Origin: SIG452 sp045656345
GTDB taxonomy: Bacteria; Bacillota; Clostridia; UMGS1840
Length of the DNA stretch: 59,768 nt
Reading direction: 5' to 3'
Assembly (NCBI GenBank): GCA_045656345.1
Contig: JAZOQZ010000002.1
Location: forward strand, 1 to 59,768
Part shown: piece by piece, positions 17,327 to 26,250 of the stretch
Numbering within the stretch: position 1 is the first letter of the stretch
Layout: each line of letters begins with the position of its first letter
Notes under the pieces: generated by a model
What the model was told of the DNA's origin: nothing
Database searches by the model: none
The model's input: only the letters and a program-made list of their open reading frames with translations
Program-made: the position numbers and the translations under genes

Positions 17327-18679
17327 ATGAAAAAAGAACATTTGTTTAAAAAACATAAAGGAACCGACTATCAGGCGAAAGCGGAAGCGTTCTCCGAAGG
17401 TTACAAAGATTTTTTAACCTTTGCTAAAACCGAACGTCTCTGTGTGGAATATTTTGAAGCCAAAGCTAAAGAAAACGGTTTTTCTGCTATTGCAGACAAA
17501 ACCGTTTTAAAAGCAGGGGACAGAGTTTATTATATCAATAAAAACCGTTCTGCTGTGTTTGCAGTGATCGGAGAAGAGGATTTGGAAGCAGGCATCAACT
17601 TGGTTGCCGCACATATTGATTCCCCCCGTCTGGACTTAAAACCTGCACCGGTTACCGAAGAAGGTGGCTTTTCCTATCTTCGCACCCATTACTACGGCGG
17701 CATCAAAAAATATCAGTGGGTGGCAACGCCTTTAGCCCTTTACGGCGTGGTGGTAAAGAAAAACGGTGAAACCGTGAAAATTGCCATTGGTGACAACGAA
17801 AATGACCCTATCTTCATGATTACCGACTTATTGCCTCACTTGGCATCCAAGCAGATGACTCAGAAAATGACCGAAGGGATTCCCGGAGAAAAACTGATGG
17901 TGTTATCCGGTTCCAATCCTGATTTTGATGCAGAAAGCGATGAAGTGAAAACTGCATTATTAAAAATTTTAGAAGAAAAATATCAGATTACTGAAGAAGA
18001 TTTCTATTCTGCGGAAATCGAAGTGGTACCTGCAGGCGCTGCCCGTGATTTAGGGTTTGACCGCAGTATGGTGGCATCCTACGGTCACGATGACAGAGTG
18101 TGTGCCTACACCGCTTTCGAAGGTCTTCTGGAAGTGAAAGCGCCTAAGAAAACTGCTGTTGTGTTGTTAGCTGACCGTGAAGAAGTGGGAAGTATGGGCA
18201 ATTCCGGTATGCAGTCCCGTTTCCTGGAATACTTTTTAGAAGAGTTAAAACCCAATGTCCGCATCAATAAAGTGATGGCAAACACCGTTTGTCTTTCCTC
18301 CGATGTGGCGGCAGCGTATGATCCCATGTATGCCGATGTGTACGAAAAACAGAATTCCCCCATCTTCGGATGCGGCTTAACCTTGCTTCGTTACACCGGT
18401 TCCCGCGGAAAAGGCGGCTCTTCTGAAGCCAGCGCCGAACTGGTTGCTCGCCTCCGCAAACTCTTTGACGAAAACGATATTGCCTTCCAGTTTGCCGAAC
18501 TTGGTAAAGTGGATGAAGGCGGCGGCGGAACCGTTGCTCAGTATATCGCCAACTTGGGTGCCGATGTTATTGACGCCGGCGTAGCACTTTTGTCTATGCA
18601 TGCACCTTATGAAATTGCACACAAGGCTGATATCTACGAGGCTTATCGTTCCTATATTGCATTTATGGGGGCTCGATAA
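17327..18679 (+). CDS. M18 family aminopeptidase
   Basis: This 450-residue protein matches the M18 metallo-aminopeptidases, tetrahedral dizinc enzymes that trim N-terminal, often acidic, residues from peptides. Metal-ligand and catalytic blocks are AAHIDSPRLDLKP, GHDDRVCAYTA, LADREEVGSMGNSGMQS and, at the C-terminus, SMHAPYEIAHKAD. No signal peptide is seen, so it is probably cytosolic. The ATG at 17327 follows AGAAGTGGG. It is 19 bp after coaE and is followed by a 187-bp gap holding an intergenic repeat. Confidence 0.92.
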   Translation: MKKEHLFKKHKGTDYQAKAEAFSEGYKDFLTFAKTERLCVEYFEAKAKENGFSAIADKTVLKAGDRVYYINKNRSAVFAVIGEEDLEAGINLVAAHIDSPRLDLKPAPVTEEGGFSYLRTHYYGGIKKYQWVATPLALYGVVVKKNGETVKIAIGDNENDPIFMITDLLPHLASKQMTQKMTEGIPGEKLMVLSGSNPDFDAESDEVKTALLKILEEKYQITEEDFYSAEIEVVPAGAARDLGFDRSMVASYGHDDRVCAYTAFEGLLEVKAPKKTAVVLLADREEVGSMGNSGMQSRFLEYFLEELKPNVRINKVMANTVCLSSDVAAAYDPMYADVYEKQNSPIFGCGLTLLRYTGSRGKGGSSEASAELVARLRKLFDENDIAFQFAELGKVDEGGGGTVAQYIANLGADVIDAGVALLSMHAPYEIAHKADIYEAYRSYIAFMGAR

Positions 18680-18700
18680 ACAGCGCCAAATGGGTTAACT

Positions 18701-18780
18701 TCACCACTCGGCGTACACAATGTACGCCTTCGGGTAACCCCTGCGGGTTCAGTTTCCCCATTTTGCATCTGTTTCTCATC
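18701..18780 (+). repeat. Intergenic hairpin repeat, copy A
   Basis: This 80-bp element contains CTCG, then the hairpin GGCGTAC-acaat-GTACGCC, then CTTCGGG, an AACCC/GGGTT hairpin, and ends in GTTTCTCATC. It shares order and spacing with the element at 34399-34480 and, in shorter form, 50413-50467. All three lie downstream of genes in noncoding DNA. It resembles no insertion sequence that I know. Confidence 0.55.
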
Positions 18781-18866
18781 GCCCAAGGTTAGAGCTTGAG
18801 AAATGGAACAGGTAAAAAAATTGGTAAAACAGACATTTTCCGAAAAATCGGAGAAGGGAAAACTCT

Positions 18867-19751
18867 ATGACAAGATCAGGTTTCGTTGCTCTGGTGGGGC
18901 GCCCCAATACGGGAAAATCCACCTTACTTAACAGCATTATCGGAGAAAAAGTGGCAATCGTGTCCTATCGCTCCCAGACCACCCGTAATCGGATTGTGGG
19001 CATTTTAACCCAGGGAGACGACCAGATTGTGTTCACCGACACGCCCGGCATTCACACTCCCAAAACCCGTTTAGGAGAAGAAATGATGTCTGCGGCAAAC
19101 GGTGCGGTGGCAGATTGCGACCTGACCGTTTTAGTGGCAGAGCCCCGTTTTCCCGGTGATATTGAGAAAAAAATTATTGAAAATTTCAAGAAAAATAATA
19201 TTCCTGCCATTTTAGTCTTAAATAAAATTGACACCATTCCCAAGGAAAAATTGCTTCCCGTGATTTTAGAATATTCCAAACTCTATGATTTTATTGAAGT
19301 GATTCCTGTTTCTGCCTTAAAACGGGACGGTATTGATTTATTAATCAGCATTTTAAAAGACCATCTCATTGAAGGTCCCTTCTTCTATCCTGAGGATATG
19401 AAGACCGATACCGACCCTCGTATGCAGATTTGCGAAATCATCCGTGAGAAACTCTTAAAACTGTTGAATGAAGAAATTCCTCACGGTTTAGCATTGGAAA
19501 CCGTGCAGATGGAGGAAACCAAAAACCTCTTGAAATGCGGTGTGAACATTTACTGTGAGCGTGATGGTCACAAGCGGATTATTATTGGCAAAGAGGGAGC
19601 ATTCCTCAAAAAAATCGGCACGATGGCAAGAGAAGAGCTGGAGAAAAAATACGGAAAAAAAGTTCACTTAGAGCTTTGGGTGAAAGTAAACCGTGACTGG
19701 CGAAACAATATTTATAAAATCCGCACCTTCGGACTTTCCGATGTGGAATAA
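18867..19751 (+). CDS. era: GTPase Era
   Basis: Era binds the 3' end of 16S rRNA and assists small-subunit assembly. The 294-residue protein has G1 GRPNTGKST (residues 11-19), the switch region SYRSQTTRNRIVGI, G3 DTPG, G4 NKID, and a C-terminal KH domain with IIIGKEGAFLKKIGTMAREELEK. Length and motifs are exact. The ATG at 18867 is preceded by GAGAAGGGAAAA. In many Bacillota era lies near ybeY, phoH and yqfCD; here those genes are 18 kb away. It is followed 11 bp later by mntP. Confidence 0.97.
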   Translation: MTRSGFVALVGRPNTGKSTLLNSIIGEKVAIVSYRSQTTRNRIVGILTQGDDQIVFTDTPGIHTPKTRLGEEMMSAANGAVADCDLTVLVAEPRFPGDIEKKIIENFKKNNIPAILVLNKIDTIPKEKLLPVILEYSKLYDFIEVIPVSALKRDGIDLLISILKDHLIEGPFFYPEDMKTDTDPRMQICEIIREKLLKLLNEEIPHGLALETVQMEETKNLLKCGVNIYCERDGHKRIIIGKEGAFLKKIGTMAREELEKKYGKKVHLELWVKVNRDWRNNIYKIRTFGLSDVE

Positions 19752-19762
19752 AAGGAATACTT

Positions 19763-20311
19763 ATGAATTTAGTTGACATTATTATGATTGGCATCGGTCT
19801 TAGTATGGATGCTGTTGCCGTGTCCCTAACCAACGGTATGGCTTATCGGATGGGGCAGGATAAAAAGTTTATGATGCCTGTGTTTTTCGGTATCTTTCAG
19901 GGATTGATGCCCTTATTGGGATATTTCACAGGTGGTATTTTCTCCCAGTGGATTACTCAGTATTCAGGTCTCATTATCTTTCTGATTTTAGGATTTTTAG
20001 GCGCTAAAATGCTAAAAGAAGGATTATCTCACGAAAAGGTCGAAAAAAAAGAACCCACCGTGATGACATACGGGGTTCTTTTCGTGCAGGCGATTGCTAC
20101 CAGTATTGATGCATTTGCTGTGGGAATTGCATTCTGCACCACCTGTGTTTCCATTTGGTTTTCGGCGTCAATTATTTGTCTGACCACTTTTATATGCAGC
20201 TTTATTGCAGTGTTGCTGGGAAAAAAATTCGGCGAAATGCTTGGCAAAAAAGCAGAAGCACTAGGAGGATCTATTTTGATTCTTCTTGCCCTGAAGGCTC
20301 TTCTGTTCTGA
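19763..20311 (+). CDS. mntP: Manganese efflux pump MntP
   Basis: MntP exports Mn2+ across the cytoplasmic membrane. The 182-residue protein has six predicted membrane segments in two homologous halves. Each half carries the acidic motif of the family, GLSMDAVAVSL and TSIDAFAVGIAF. It lies 11 bp after era, so no yybP-ykoY manganese riboswitch can precede it. Its last 51 bp overlap the end of the convergent minus-strand membrane protein gene (20261-20311). Confidence 0.92.
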   Translation: MNLVDIIMIGIGLSMDAVAVSLTNGMAYRMGQDKKFMMPVFFGIFQGLMPLLGYFTGGIFSQWITQYSGLIIFLILGFLGAKMLKEGLSHEKVEKKEPTVMTYGVLFVQAIATSIDAFAVGIAFCTTCVSIWFSASIICLTTFICSFIAVLLGKKFGEMLGKKAEALGGSILILLALKALLF

Positions 20312-20908
20312 TTTTTTAGCCTTTTTCTCTGCTTTTTCTTTCTTTTTTTCTTTTTCTTTTATGGCGTCTTGTTGAGATAACAGCAAGTGTTTCGGTGTGC
20401 ATAACACGCTGAGGACGGCAAGTCCCACGGTGCCGATTGCGGTGATGAAAGAAACGGTTGTTCCTGCAATCATCACGGCAAACACCTTGTTCATCTTAGG
20501 AAGCAATGTGTAGAAAATGGACTGTCCCAGCAGGTCATGAGGGATAGAATTTCTGAAAATAATCGTGAATAAAATATGGCAAAATGCCTCTAATAAGAAG
20601 ATTTCACCCGTTACCAGGAACCAGTTCCCGGTGCGGGTTTCTTTTTTTAATTGTTCTCCCACAAAGGTGGAAATGAAAATTGCTCCCAGCATAAACCAGG
20701 CATAGGAAGGACCAAACACAAAACAGGCCAGGCACAAAAAGGTTACGATGGCAGTCAGAATTCCGCCGGTGGAACCAAGCAGTGCAGTCACATAAACTGT
20801 TCCGGTGTGGTATGCCAAAAAGGGCAGCCTCAGAAAGTAAGCTGCCCCGAATAACCCTAAATTCATCAGAATTCCAAGATAAATCAAGCGAACAGGTCGT
20901 TTGTCCAT
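20261..20908 (-). CDS. Integral membrane protein with lysine-rich tail, unknown function
   Basis: This 215-residue protein has about five hydrophobic segments, beginning RLIYLGILMNLGLFGAAYF, and a strongly charged Lys/Glu tail from about residue 180 (KEKEKKKEKAEKKAKK). The arrangement of helices recalls ECF-transporter S components, but no diagnostic motif is seen and no ECF ATPase is nearby. The ATG at 20908 has CAGGAG upstream. It follows the phosphodiester glycosidase gene by 24 bp and is probably cotranscribed with it. Its 3' end overlaps mntP by 51 bp in convergent orientation. Confidence 0.7.
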   Translation of the reverse strand: MDKRPVRLIYLGILMNLGLFGAAYFLRLPFLAYHTGTVYVTALLGSTGGILTAIVTFLCLACFVFGPSYAWFMLGAIFISTFVGEQLKKETRTGNWFLVTGEIFLLEAFCHILFTIIFRNSIPHDLLGQSIFYTLLPKMNKVFAVMIAGTTVSFITAIGTVGLAVLSVLCTPKHLLLSQQDAIKEKEKKKEKAEKKAKKSEQKSLQGKKNQNRSS

Positions 20909-20932
20909 AGCGAAATAACTCCTGATAAGAGA

Positions 20933-22999
20933 TTATTTTTCATAAAAAATTTGATTGGAAACAATTTCATAGGTCATTTGTGTTTTGCTGTAATGAATTC
21001 TTAAAAATTCGGTGGGCGTTTCCAGAAGACCTTCCGGTTCACACTGGTCGTATGCCACCGAAATTACCCGCACACCGTCTTTTAGGGATTTTAATTCTGT
21101 CTTTTCTCCACGATGCAGCACCAGGATGTTTTTTCCTTGATAAGCGGCTTCTGAAATCATGGAGAAAAACAGATCTTCTTCTTGCTGTCTGGAAAAGGAA
21201 ATCGGATCTTCCAGGCAGATGATGATGTTATTCTTTTCTGTCTTTAAGGTATCTGAAAAACGATTCCATTCGGTCATTCTCTTATTTAAAATCTGCCCTT
21301 CTAGGTTGTCTAATGTCACGATTTCAATGTAGTCATTTTCAATTCGCTCACTTTGAAACGGATACAGCGTCCGACCGGATTTTTTTAAGATATTGGAGGT
21401 GATCAGATGATCCCAGATGGTTTCGTATTTCACTCGTCCACCGTAAATATTCAAGGTTTCGGGAAGCCCCTGATTGTCAGCCATAGCATCCAAGACGGGA
21501 AGTTTATCCACCAAAGTAAGATTTTTGCCGTTTTTGTATTCTTTCTCGCTGACGGATTGTTTGTAGCCGTGGGAATTTGCAGCCAGATAGCTGCCATCTT
21601 TTTGTTTCTGCACATATTCGGCAGGAGTAACCACAGTGATTTCACAGGTTGCCGAAATTCCTTCATAGGTGATAATTACGGTTTCTTTTTCCACCGATTC
21701 ACCATAGTAAAAACCGTTTTCCAACCGTCCCAGGCCGTTTTGTAAGGAAAACTTCACCTTTGCAGGATTTACCTCCATGGGATTCCCGTTTTCATCGTAG
21801 ACGGTATAGTTGATTTTTTTGGGAATATTGCGGAAAACCACAGCATCTTCCGTGTGGATTCCGTATGCTTTCGGAGATTCATTCTGTGTCAGGATCCCAA
21901 CGCCGTTGGCAACCGAACGCTCATATCCGGAAGCCAGCGGATGGATATACTCAAGTTCTCCTGTTACATTGTTTTTCACAGCACACTGCGTGGAGCCGCC
22001 GCCGTCTAATGCCACGGCATAGTAGGCGCCCTGTGCTTTGCATAATTCCGCCATTCGTTTTAAGGTCAGATTATTCTGATTCACCACTGTAATCATCCAC
22101 AGGGTTTTTCCGTCTTGGGAAATGCCGATGGCAGAGAAAGAGGAGGAGGTTTTGGGGTAGGACATCTGGTCCACGATTTCCCCTTCCTGCACCAGCAGAG
22201 AACCGCCACCCACAGTGAAATCAGGCAAAAATTCCAGCTCAGGTGTGGTGAGGATTTCCAGCGAAACTTCGTCTCCTACCTGCACCTGATCAAATAATGT
22301 GGTCAAATCGGATAATCCTGCCAGCACAAAACCGTTCTCGGGAATTTTAACAGGAGGCATATCGCGACGGATTTCAGTTAAAATGTTATCTTCAATCACC
22401 AATTCCACCAGAGTGCCGTGAGAACCCAGGGATTCTTTTCCCCAGTGGCTGTCGTAAATGGCAACACCCTCCAGGGAGGAATATTTATTGTAGGTTTTTA
22501 CAAATTCAAACACTTCATCACGGAATCCGATTTTAATCTGATTGGAGAAAATATCAAAGGAATACTGATGGTCATCCTTGTAGGAGAAGGAATACACCTT
22601 CTCTTCCAGAGCGTTGGAGAGAAGTTCTCCGTCCTTCTGATTGTAACCCACTGCAGAACCTTCGTTGGCTTTGTCGGAACGGTTGAAATAGTCTGCATTG
22701 ATTACAACTGCCGCTTTGTTGTCTTCCCCGATGTTACGGGTTGGTTTTAAGGTTCCTGCCCCTTCGGAGGGATACAAAAGGTCTAAGGAAATATTGGGAT
22801 TGGTCAAATCGCAGGTCACCACCTGATAGTTGAAAAATCCACCGTTTTCAATGGTGGAAACTGTGGTTACCAAAACACCGTTAAGGGGACTGTATGTAGT
22901 TTCCTCGTGATAGTTGTCACCTGCAAATGCGCTCAGCGTAATGAGCTGTATCAATATCAGAATGAGAGCAATTGCTCTTGGAATCACAGAATGTTTCAA
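20933..22999 (-). CDS. Exported phosphodiester glycosidase (NAGPA-domain) protein
   Basis: The 688-residue protein has a signal peptide (PRAIALILILIQLITLSAFAGD), then a phosphodiester glycosidase domain (about 40-340) with AVVINADYFNR, FSAIGISQDGKTLWMITVV and the hallmark YAVALDGGGSTQCAV. Family members cleave sugar phosphodiesters; the substrate here is probably a cell-envelope glycan. A middle Ig-like region and a C-terminal region of about 250 residues without recognisable motifs follow. The start is a TTG at 22999 with AAAGGAGA upstream; the frame is open further upstream but crosses the promoter. It leads a two-gene unit with the membrane protein downstream. Confidence 0.82.
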   Translation of the reverse strand: MKHSVIPRAIALILILIQLITLSAFAGDNYHEETTYSPLNGVLVTTVSTIENGGFFNYQVVTCDLTNPNISLDLLYPSEGAGTLKPTRNIGEDNKAAVVINADYFNRSDKANEGSAVGYNQKDGELLSNALEEKVYSFSYKDDHQYSFDIFSNQIKIGFRDEVFEFVKTYNKYSSLEGVAIYDSHWGKESLGSHGTLVELVIEDNILTEIRRDMPPVKIPENGFVLAGLSDLTTLFDQVQVGDEVSLEILTTPELEFLPDFTVGGGSLLVQEGEIVDQMSYPKTSSSFSAIGISQDGKTLWMITVVNQNNLTLKRMAELCKAQGAYYAVALDGGGSTQCAVKNNVTGELEYIHPLASGYERSVANGVGILTQNESPKAYGIHTEDAVVFRNIPKKINYTVYDENGNPMEVNPAKVKFSLQNGLGRLENGFYYGESVEKETVIITYEGISATCEITVVTPAEYVQKQKDGSYLAANSHGYKQSVSEKEYKNGKNLTLVDKLPVLDAMADNQGLPETLNIYGGRVKYETIWDHLITSNILKKSGRTLYPFQSERIENDYIEIVTLDNLEGQILNKRMTEWNRFSDTLKTEKNNIIICLEDPISFSRQQEEDLFFSMISEAAYQGKNILVLHRGEKTELKSLKDGVRVISVAYDQCEPEGLLETPTEFLRIHYSKTQMTYEIVSNQIFYEK

Positions 23000-23111
23000 T
23001 AGAATTCGTCTCCTTTCGTTAGGCTTTTTCAATTGTTTCGACGAATTTGTGACAAAAAGGTTCGTTTTGTTTTGGATGAGGGAACCCCTATGGGAATCAT
23101 CCGTTGGATTC

Positions 23112-23140
23112 ATTATAATATGGATTGCATACTTCGTCAA
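23112..23140 (-). promoter_or_regulatory. Promoter of the phosphodiester glycosidase gene
   Basis: TTGACG (23135-23140) and a perfect TATAAT (23112-23117) are 17 bp apart on the minus strand. The roughly 105-nt leader contains a GGATGA/TCATCC hairpin. The plus-strand SLH promoter lies about 75 bp away, divergent. Confidence 0.8.
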
Positions 23141-23213
23141 TCTTTTTTTGGAAGATTGAGCCAAAAATCACAAGTTTTTCATAATTATTTTTTACAATAT
23201 TTCCGAAAATAAC

Positions 23214-23242
23214 TTGACGAAACTGTAAAAATACAGTAAAAT
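23214..23242 (+). promoter_or_regulatory. Promoter of the SLH/nucleotidase surface-protein cluster
   Basis: TTGACG (23214-23219) and TAAAAT (23237-23242) are 17 bp apart. The predicted start is about 50 nt before the TTG start codon at 23303. An imperfect CTGTAAAAATACAG inverted repeat fills the spacer. Confidence 0.75.
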
Positions 23243-23302
23243 ATAAGGTATAGGAGAATTAGATTCTCTTTTCATTTTTCAGAAGAAGGAGATGGCAAAG
23301 TT

Positions 23303-24355
23303 TTGAAACGTCTGATTGCTGTTCTGATGGCTGTTGTAATGTTGTTATTACAAAGCTCTGTTTGCTTTGCCAGAGAGGTTTCCACTTACGATGTGCTGTT
23401 AAATATGGATCCTGAGCTGATTGACCGTTTTTCAGAAGGCGGTTTGTCGGAAGAAATGATCCGTTCCTTTATGGGCGTTTTGGATGACGAGGCAGACAAG
23501 CTCCAAAAGCCGGAAGACAGAGAAACTTTGGAAAACTATTTTCTTACCCTTTTGCTTTTGTATATTTTCCAGCAGGAAAAATATTTGCCTGTGATGGTTG
23601 CGTTTGATCAGGAGTTTCAGGAAGAAGTTGCTTATATTGCTGAAACGGGACGTGTACCTGAGAGTATGGAAATCTTCTTTTTATCCGTGATGGGGAACAA
23701 CCTCGCATACGTTCCGCCGCAGGAGGAAGATTTTATTGATCCCGGACCCGAACTTACCGAGGAACCGGAACCCACACCCACTCCCACCCCGATTCCAACT
23801 CCTGAACCGCCCTTTTGGGATCTGGAAGGATACGATTGGGTAATTCCTTCGGTGGAGTATTTAAAAAACGAGGGATATATCAGCGGTTATCCGGACGGCA
23901 GTTTCCGACCGGACCAACCTATCACCCGAGGGGAACTTTGTGTATTGGTAACGAAAGCGTTCTTAGATGAGGCCTACCGTTATGACACCAGCCGATATCC
24001 GGATGTTTGCCCATCTGATTGGTTTCATAAACAGCTATTGACGGCAGAATATTTTTCGTTATTCCAATGGATTTATGAAGATGAATTTTGTGCGGATGAG
24101 TATGTAACCCGACAGGAAATGTGTGCGGTGATTTACCGTGCTTACCGACGCAACGAAGCGGATCTTGCCCGGGTGAATCCCCGTTATGAATTTCTGGACT
24201 TTTCGCAGATTGCCAATTATGCTTATGACCCGATTCAACGGCTTCAGCAGGCAGGTTGCATCAGCGGATATGAAAGCGGTGAATTTCTGCCGTTAAAACT
24301 TGCCACCCGTGCTGAAGTGGCAAGGGTGGTAGTCTCCGTGATACAACTCCGATAA
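23303..24355 (+). CDS. SLH-domain surface protein
   Basis: The 350-residue protein has a signal peptide (KRLIAVLMAVVMLLLQSSVCFA), a helical N-terminal domain of about 120 residues, a Pro/Thr linker (PTPTPTPIPTPEPP near 155-170), and C-terminal S-layer-homology repeats. Typical SLH sequences are IPSVEYLKNEGYISGYPDG and the later LQQAGCISGYESGEFLPLKLATRAEVARVV. SLH domains bind pyruvylated cell-wall polymers, so it is probably exposed on the surface. The start is a TTG at 23303 with AAGGAGA at 23286-23292. It leads a run with a 5'-nucleotidase-like protein (37 bp gap) and an anchored hypothetical. Confidence 0.85.
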   Translation: MKRLIAVLMAVVMLLLQSSVCFAREVSTYDVLLNMDPELIDRFSEGGLSEEMIRSFMGVLDDEADKLQKPEDRETLENYFLTLLLLYIFQQEKYLPVMVAFDQEFQEEVAYIAETGRVPESMEIFFLSVMGNNLAYVPPQEEDFIDPGPELTEEPEPTPTPTPIPTPEPPFWDLEGYDWVIPSVEYLKNEGYISGYPDGSFRPDQPITRGELCVLVTKAFLDEAYRYDTSRYPDVCPSDWFHKQLLTAEYFSLFQWIYEDEFCADEYVTRQEMCAVIYRAYRRNEADLARVNPRYEFLDFSQIANYAYDPIQRLQQAGCISGYESGEFLPLKLATRAEVARVVVSVIQLR

Positions 24356-24392
24356 CAGTTTTTGAATTGTGTAGAAAGGGACGAATGTACAT

Positions 24393-26207
24393 ATGAGAAA
24401 AATTGCATTGATACTTTTGTTGATATATCTGACCATTTTGGGAGTATCCGCACAACCGGTAACTGCTCCTGAGGGAGAAGCTCAGCCTGTAGCAACCGCT
24501 ACTCCTACAGCAGAACCGGCTCCTGAGGTGACAACTGCTCCTGAGGTGACAACTGATCCTGTAGCGACAACTGCTCCTGTGGTAGCAGCTGATCCTATCC
24601 CCACGCCCACTCCTTCGCCTACTCCCTTTGTAATTCCGGAGAGTGGTACCACGGTTCATGTGTTATTTACTTCTGATATTCATGGTCATTTTCAAAGAAA
24701 TCCTGCCAATGGAACGTTAGGTTATTCCGGGATTGCTGCTATTCAGCGTTCGCTCCCCGACAGTATTCTGGTAGATGGTGGGGATTATTTGACCTCCAAT
24801 ATGTTTACGACGGAAGAAACCATCACCGGTGTGCTTTCTCTGATGAATGCCGCTGGCTATCGTGTGGCAGGGATTGGGGAAGCCGACCTGGAAAATGGTG
24901 AGGAAGTTTTGCAGAAAGCGCAAACAGAAGCCGGTTTTTATATGTTGTCTTCTAACGTTACTTACGGAAAGGACAGGTCCCCCTTATTAGGTAACACCGA
25001 AATTTGCGAAGTAAATGGCATCAAGGTTGGCTTTTTCAGTATTTTGAATCCCGATTTGCGATTGGATGCAAGTTTGCAAAATTTAGAGAACGTATATCTG
25101 GAAGATGCTGCCCGAACTGCACAAAAATGCGTGAATCAGTTAAAAGCAGAAGGTGCAGATGTGATTATTGCACTGAGCCATATCGGGAATGAAGGAAATA
25201 CCAACGTGGATCAGGTTGCTGCGTTCGTAAACGGAATTGATTTTATTTTAGACGGTCATGACCATCAAGAAGAAGGCGGCAGATGGATTGGGGAAACCCT
25301 CATCTTAAATCCCGGCGCAGACGGCAAACAGTTGATTCAGCTGACTTTAAATTATGATAGGTACAGAAAATTGACCGGTTTTTCCACAACTCAGTGGAGT
25401 TACGAGGGGGTTGCAAACCTGCCGATGGACGAAACTGTTGTGGCGTTGGAAAACGAAATTGCCCAGAGACAGTCTGAATTTCTGGGGTCTGATGTTGCTG
25501 TAGCAGAGCATGCAATTCCATATTCCTTCTCTATGATGTATCAGTCGGAAGCATTAGGGAATTTTGTTGCAGACGCCTACCGCGCAAAAACACAGGCCAC
25601 CGTTGCCATCGTAAATGCAGGTAGTATTGAATCCGGGATTCCTCAAGGGGAAATTAGCAAAGCAACCATTTTAGCGGTGCTTCCCAACCAGTATTCCGTG
25701 CAGGTGAAAAAAGTGACTCCAAAGATGTTGAAAACTGCTTTGGAAGGATGCTTGTATAATATTAAGGTGCGAGAAGACGGCACCATTGATCCGGCCACTG
25801 CCACCGCAGAATTTCCGCAGGTTTCCGGATTTACCGCACAAGTTAACTTTAACAATGAACCCGGAAAAAGGGTTATGGGAATTCAGTTGGACAACGGTAT
25901 TGAATTGAATCTGACCGACACTTATACTCAAATTTCACTGGCATCTTCCAGTGGGGTGTTCTCCGGTGAATTCGGTTACGATATTTTCCTGGATCGGGAA
26001 GTAGAAGAGGATTACGGTTCAGAAGGACAAGCGCTTTTAGAACATTTAAGCCGTACTCAGAATCCGGAGGAGTATCAGGCTCCCCGTATCACAATAACCA
26101 ATCAACAGGAAAGTTATACCGGGCTTATTATCAGTATTCTTTTGGTAATTGTTTTGGTAGTTATGGTGTTGATTGTCATTATAAAAATGATGACCAGGGA
26201 CTCCTGA
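24393..26207 (+). CDS. Membrane-anchored 5'-nucleotidase-like metallophosphoesterase
   Basis: The 604-residue protein has a signal peptide, an Ala/Thr/Pro linker (about 25-80) and a calcineurin-like metallophosphatase domain. Metal motifs are FTSDIHGHFQ, LVDGGDYLTSNM, LSHIGNEGN and LDGHDHQEEGG. A 5'-nucleotidase C-terminal domain follows (about 370-550, AIVNAGSIESGIP). The C-terminus has one membrane segment (LIISILLVIVLVVMVLIVII) and a short basic tail. The family hydrolyses extracellular nucleotides or UDP-sugars; here it would be held at the outer face of the membrane. In the usual GNHD/E motif the asparagine-histidine is replaced (GIGEADLENG), so full activity is uncertain. The ATG at 24393 follows AAAGGGA. 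Confidence 0.85.
   Translation: MRKIALILLLIYLTILGVSAQPVTAPEGEAQPVATATPTAEPAPEVTTAPEVTTDPVATTAPVVAADPIPTPTPSPTPFVIPESGTTVHVLFTSDIHGHFQRNPANGTLGYSGIAAIQRSLPDSILVDGGDYLTSNMFTTEETITGVLSLMNAAGYRVAGIGEADLENGEEVLQKAQTEAGFYMLSSNVTYGKDRSPLLGNTEICEVNGIKVGFFSILNPDLRLDASLQNLENVYLEDAARTAQKCVNQLKAEGADVIIALSHIGNEGNTNVDQVAAFVNGIDFILDGHDHQEEGGRWIGETLILNPGADGKQLIQLTLNYDRYRKLTGFSTTQWSYEGVANLPMDETVVALENEIAQRQSEFLGSDVAVAEHAIPYSFSMMYQSEALGNFVADAYRAKTQATVAIVNAGSIESGIPQGEISKATILAVLPNQYSVQVKKVTPKMLKTALEGCLYNIKVREDGTIDPATATAEFPQVSGFTAQVNFNNEPGKRVMGIQLDNGIELNLTDTYTQISLASSSGVFSGEFGYDIFLDREVEEDYGSEGQALLEHLSRTQNPEEYQAPRITITNQQESYTGLIISILLVIVLVVMVLIVIIKMMTRDS
24519..24590 (+). repeat. 18-bp tandem repeats inside the nucleotidase linker
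   Basis: Four 18-bp units encode six-residue steps of the linker. The first two (24519-24536 and 24537-24554) are identical, GCTCCTGAGGTGACAACT; the next two are diverged copies. The array could change length by slippage without shifting the frame. Confidence 0.75.
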
Positions 26208-26250
26208 TTTTCTGTTTTTGCTATAGAAATTTAGAAAGGGCTTGTTGGGT

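Noticed and set aside
19752..19762. yybP-ykoY manganese riboswitch before mntP
   Set aside because: Only 11 bp separate era and mntP, which cannot hold the aptamer.
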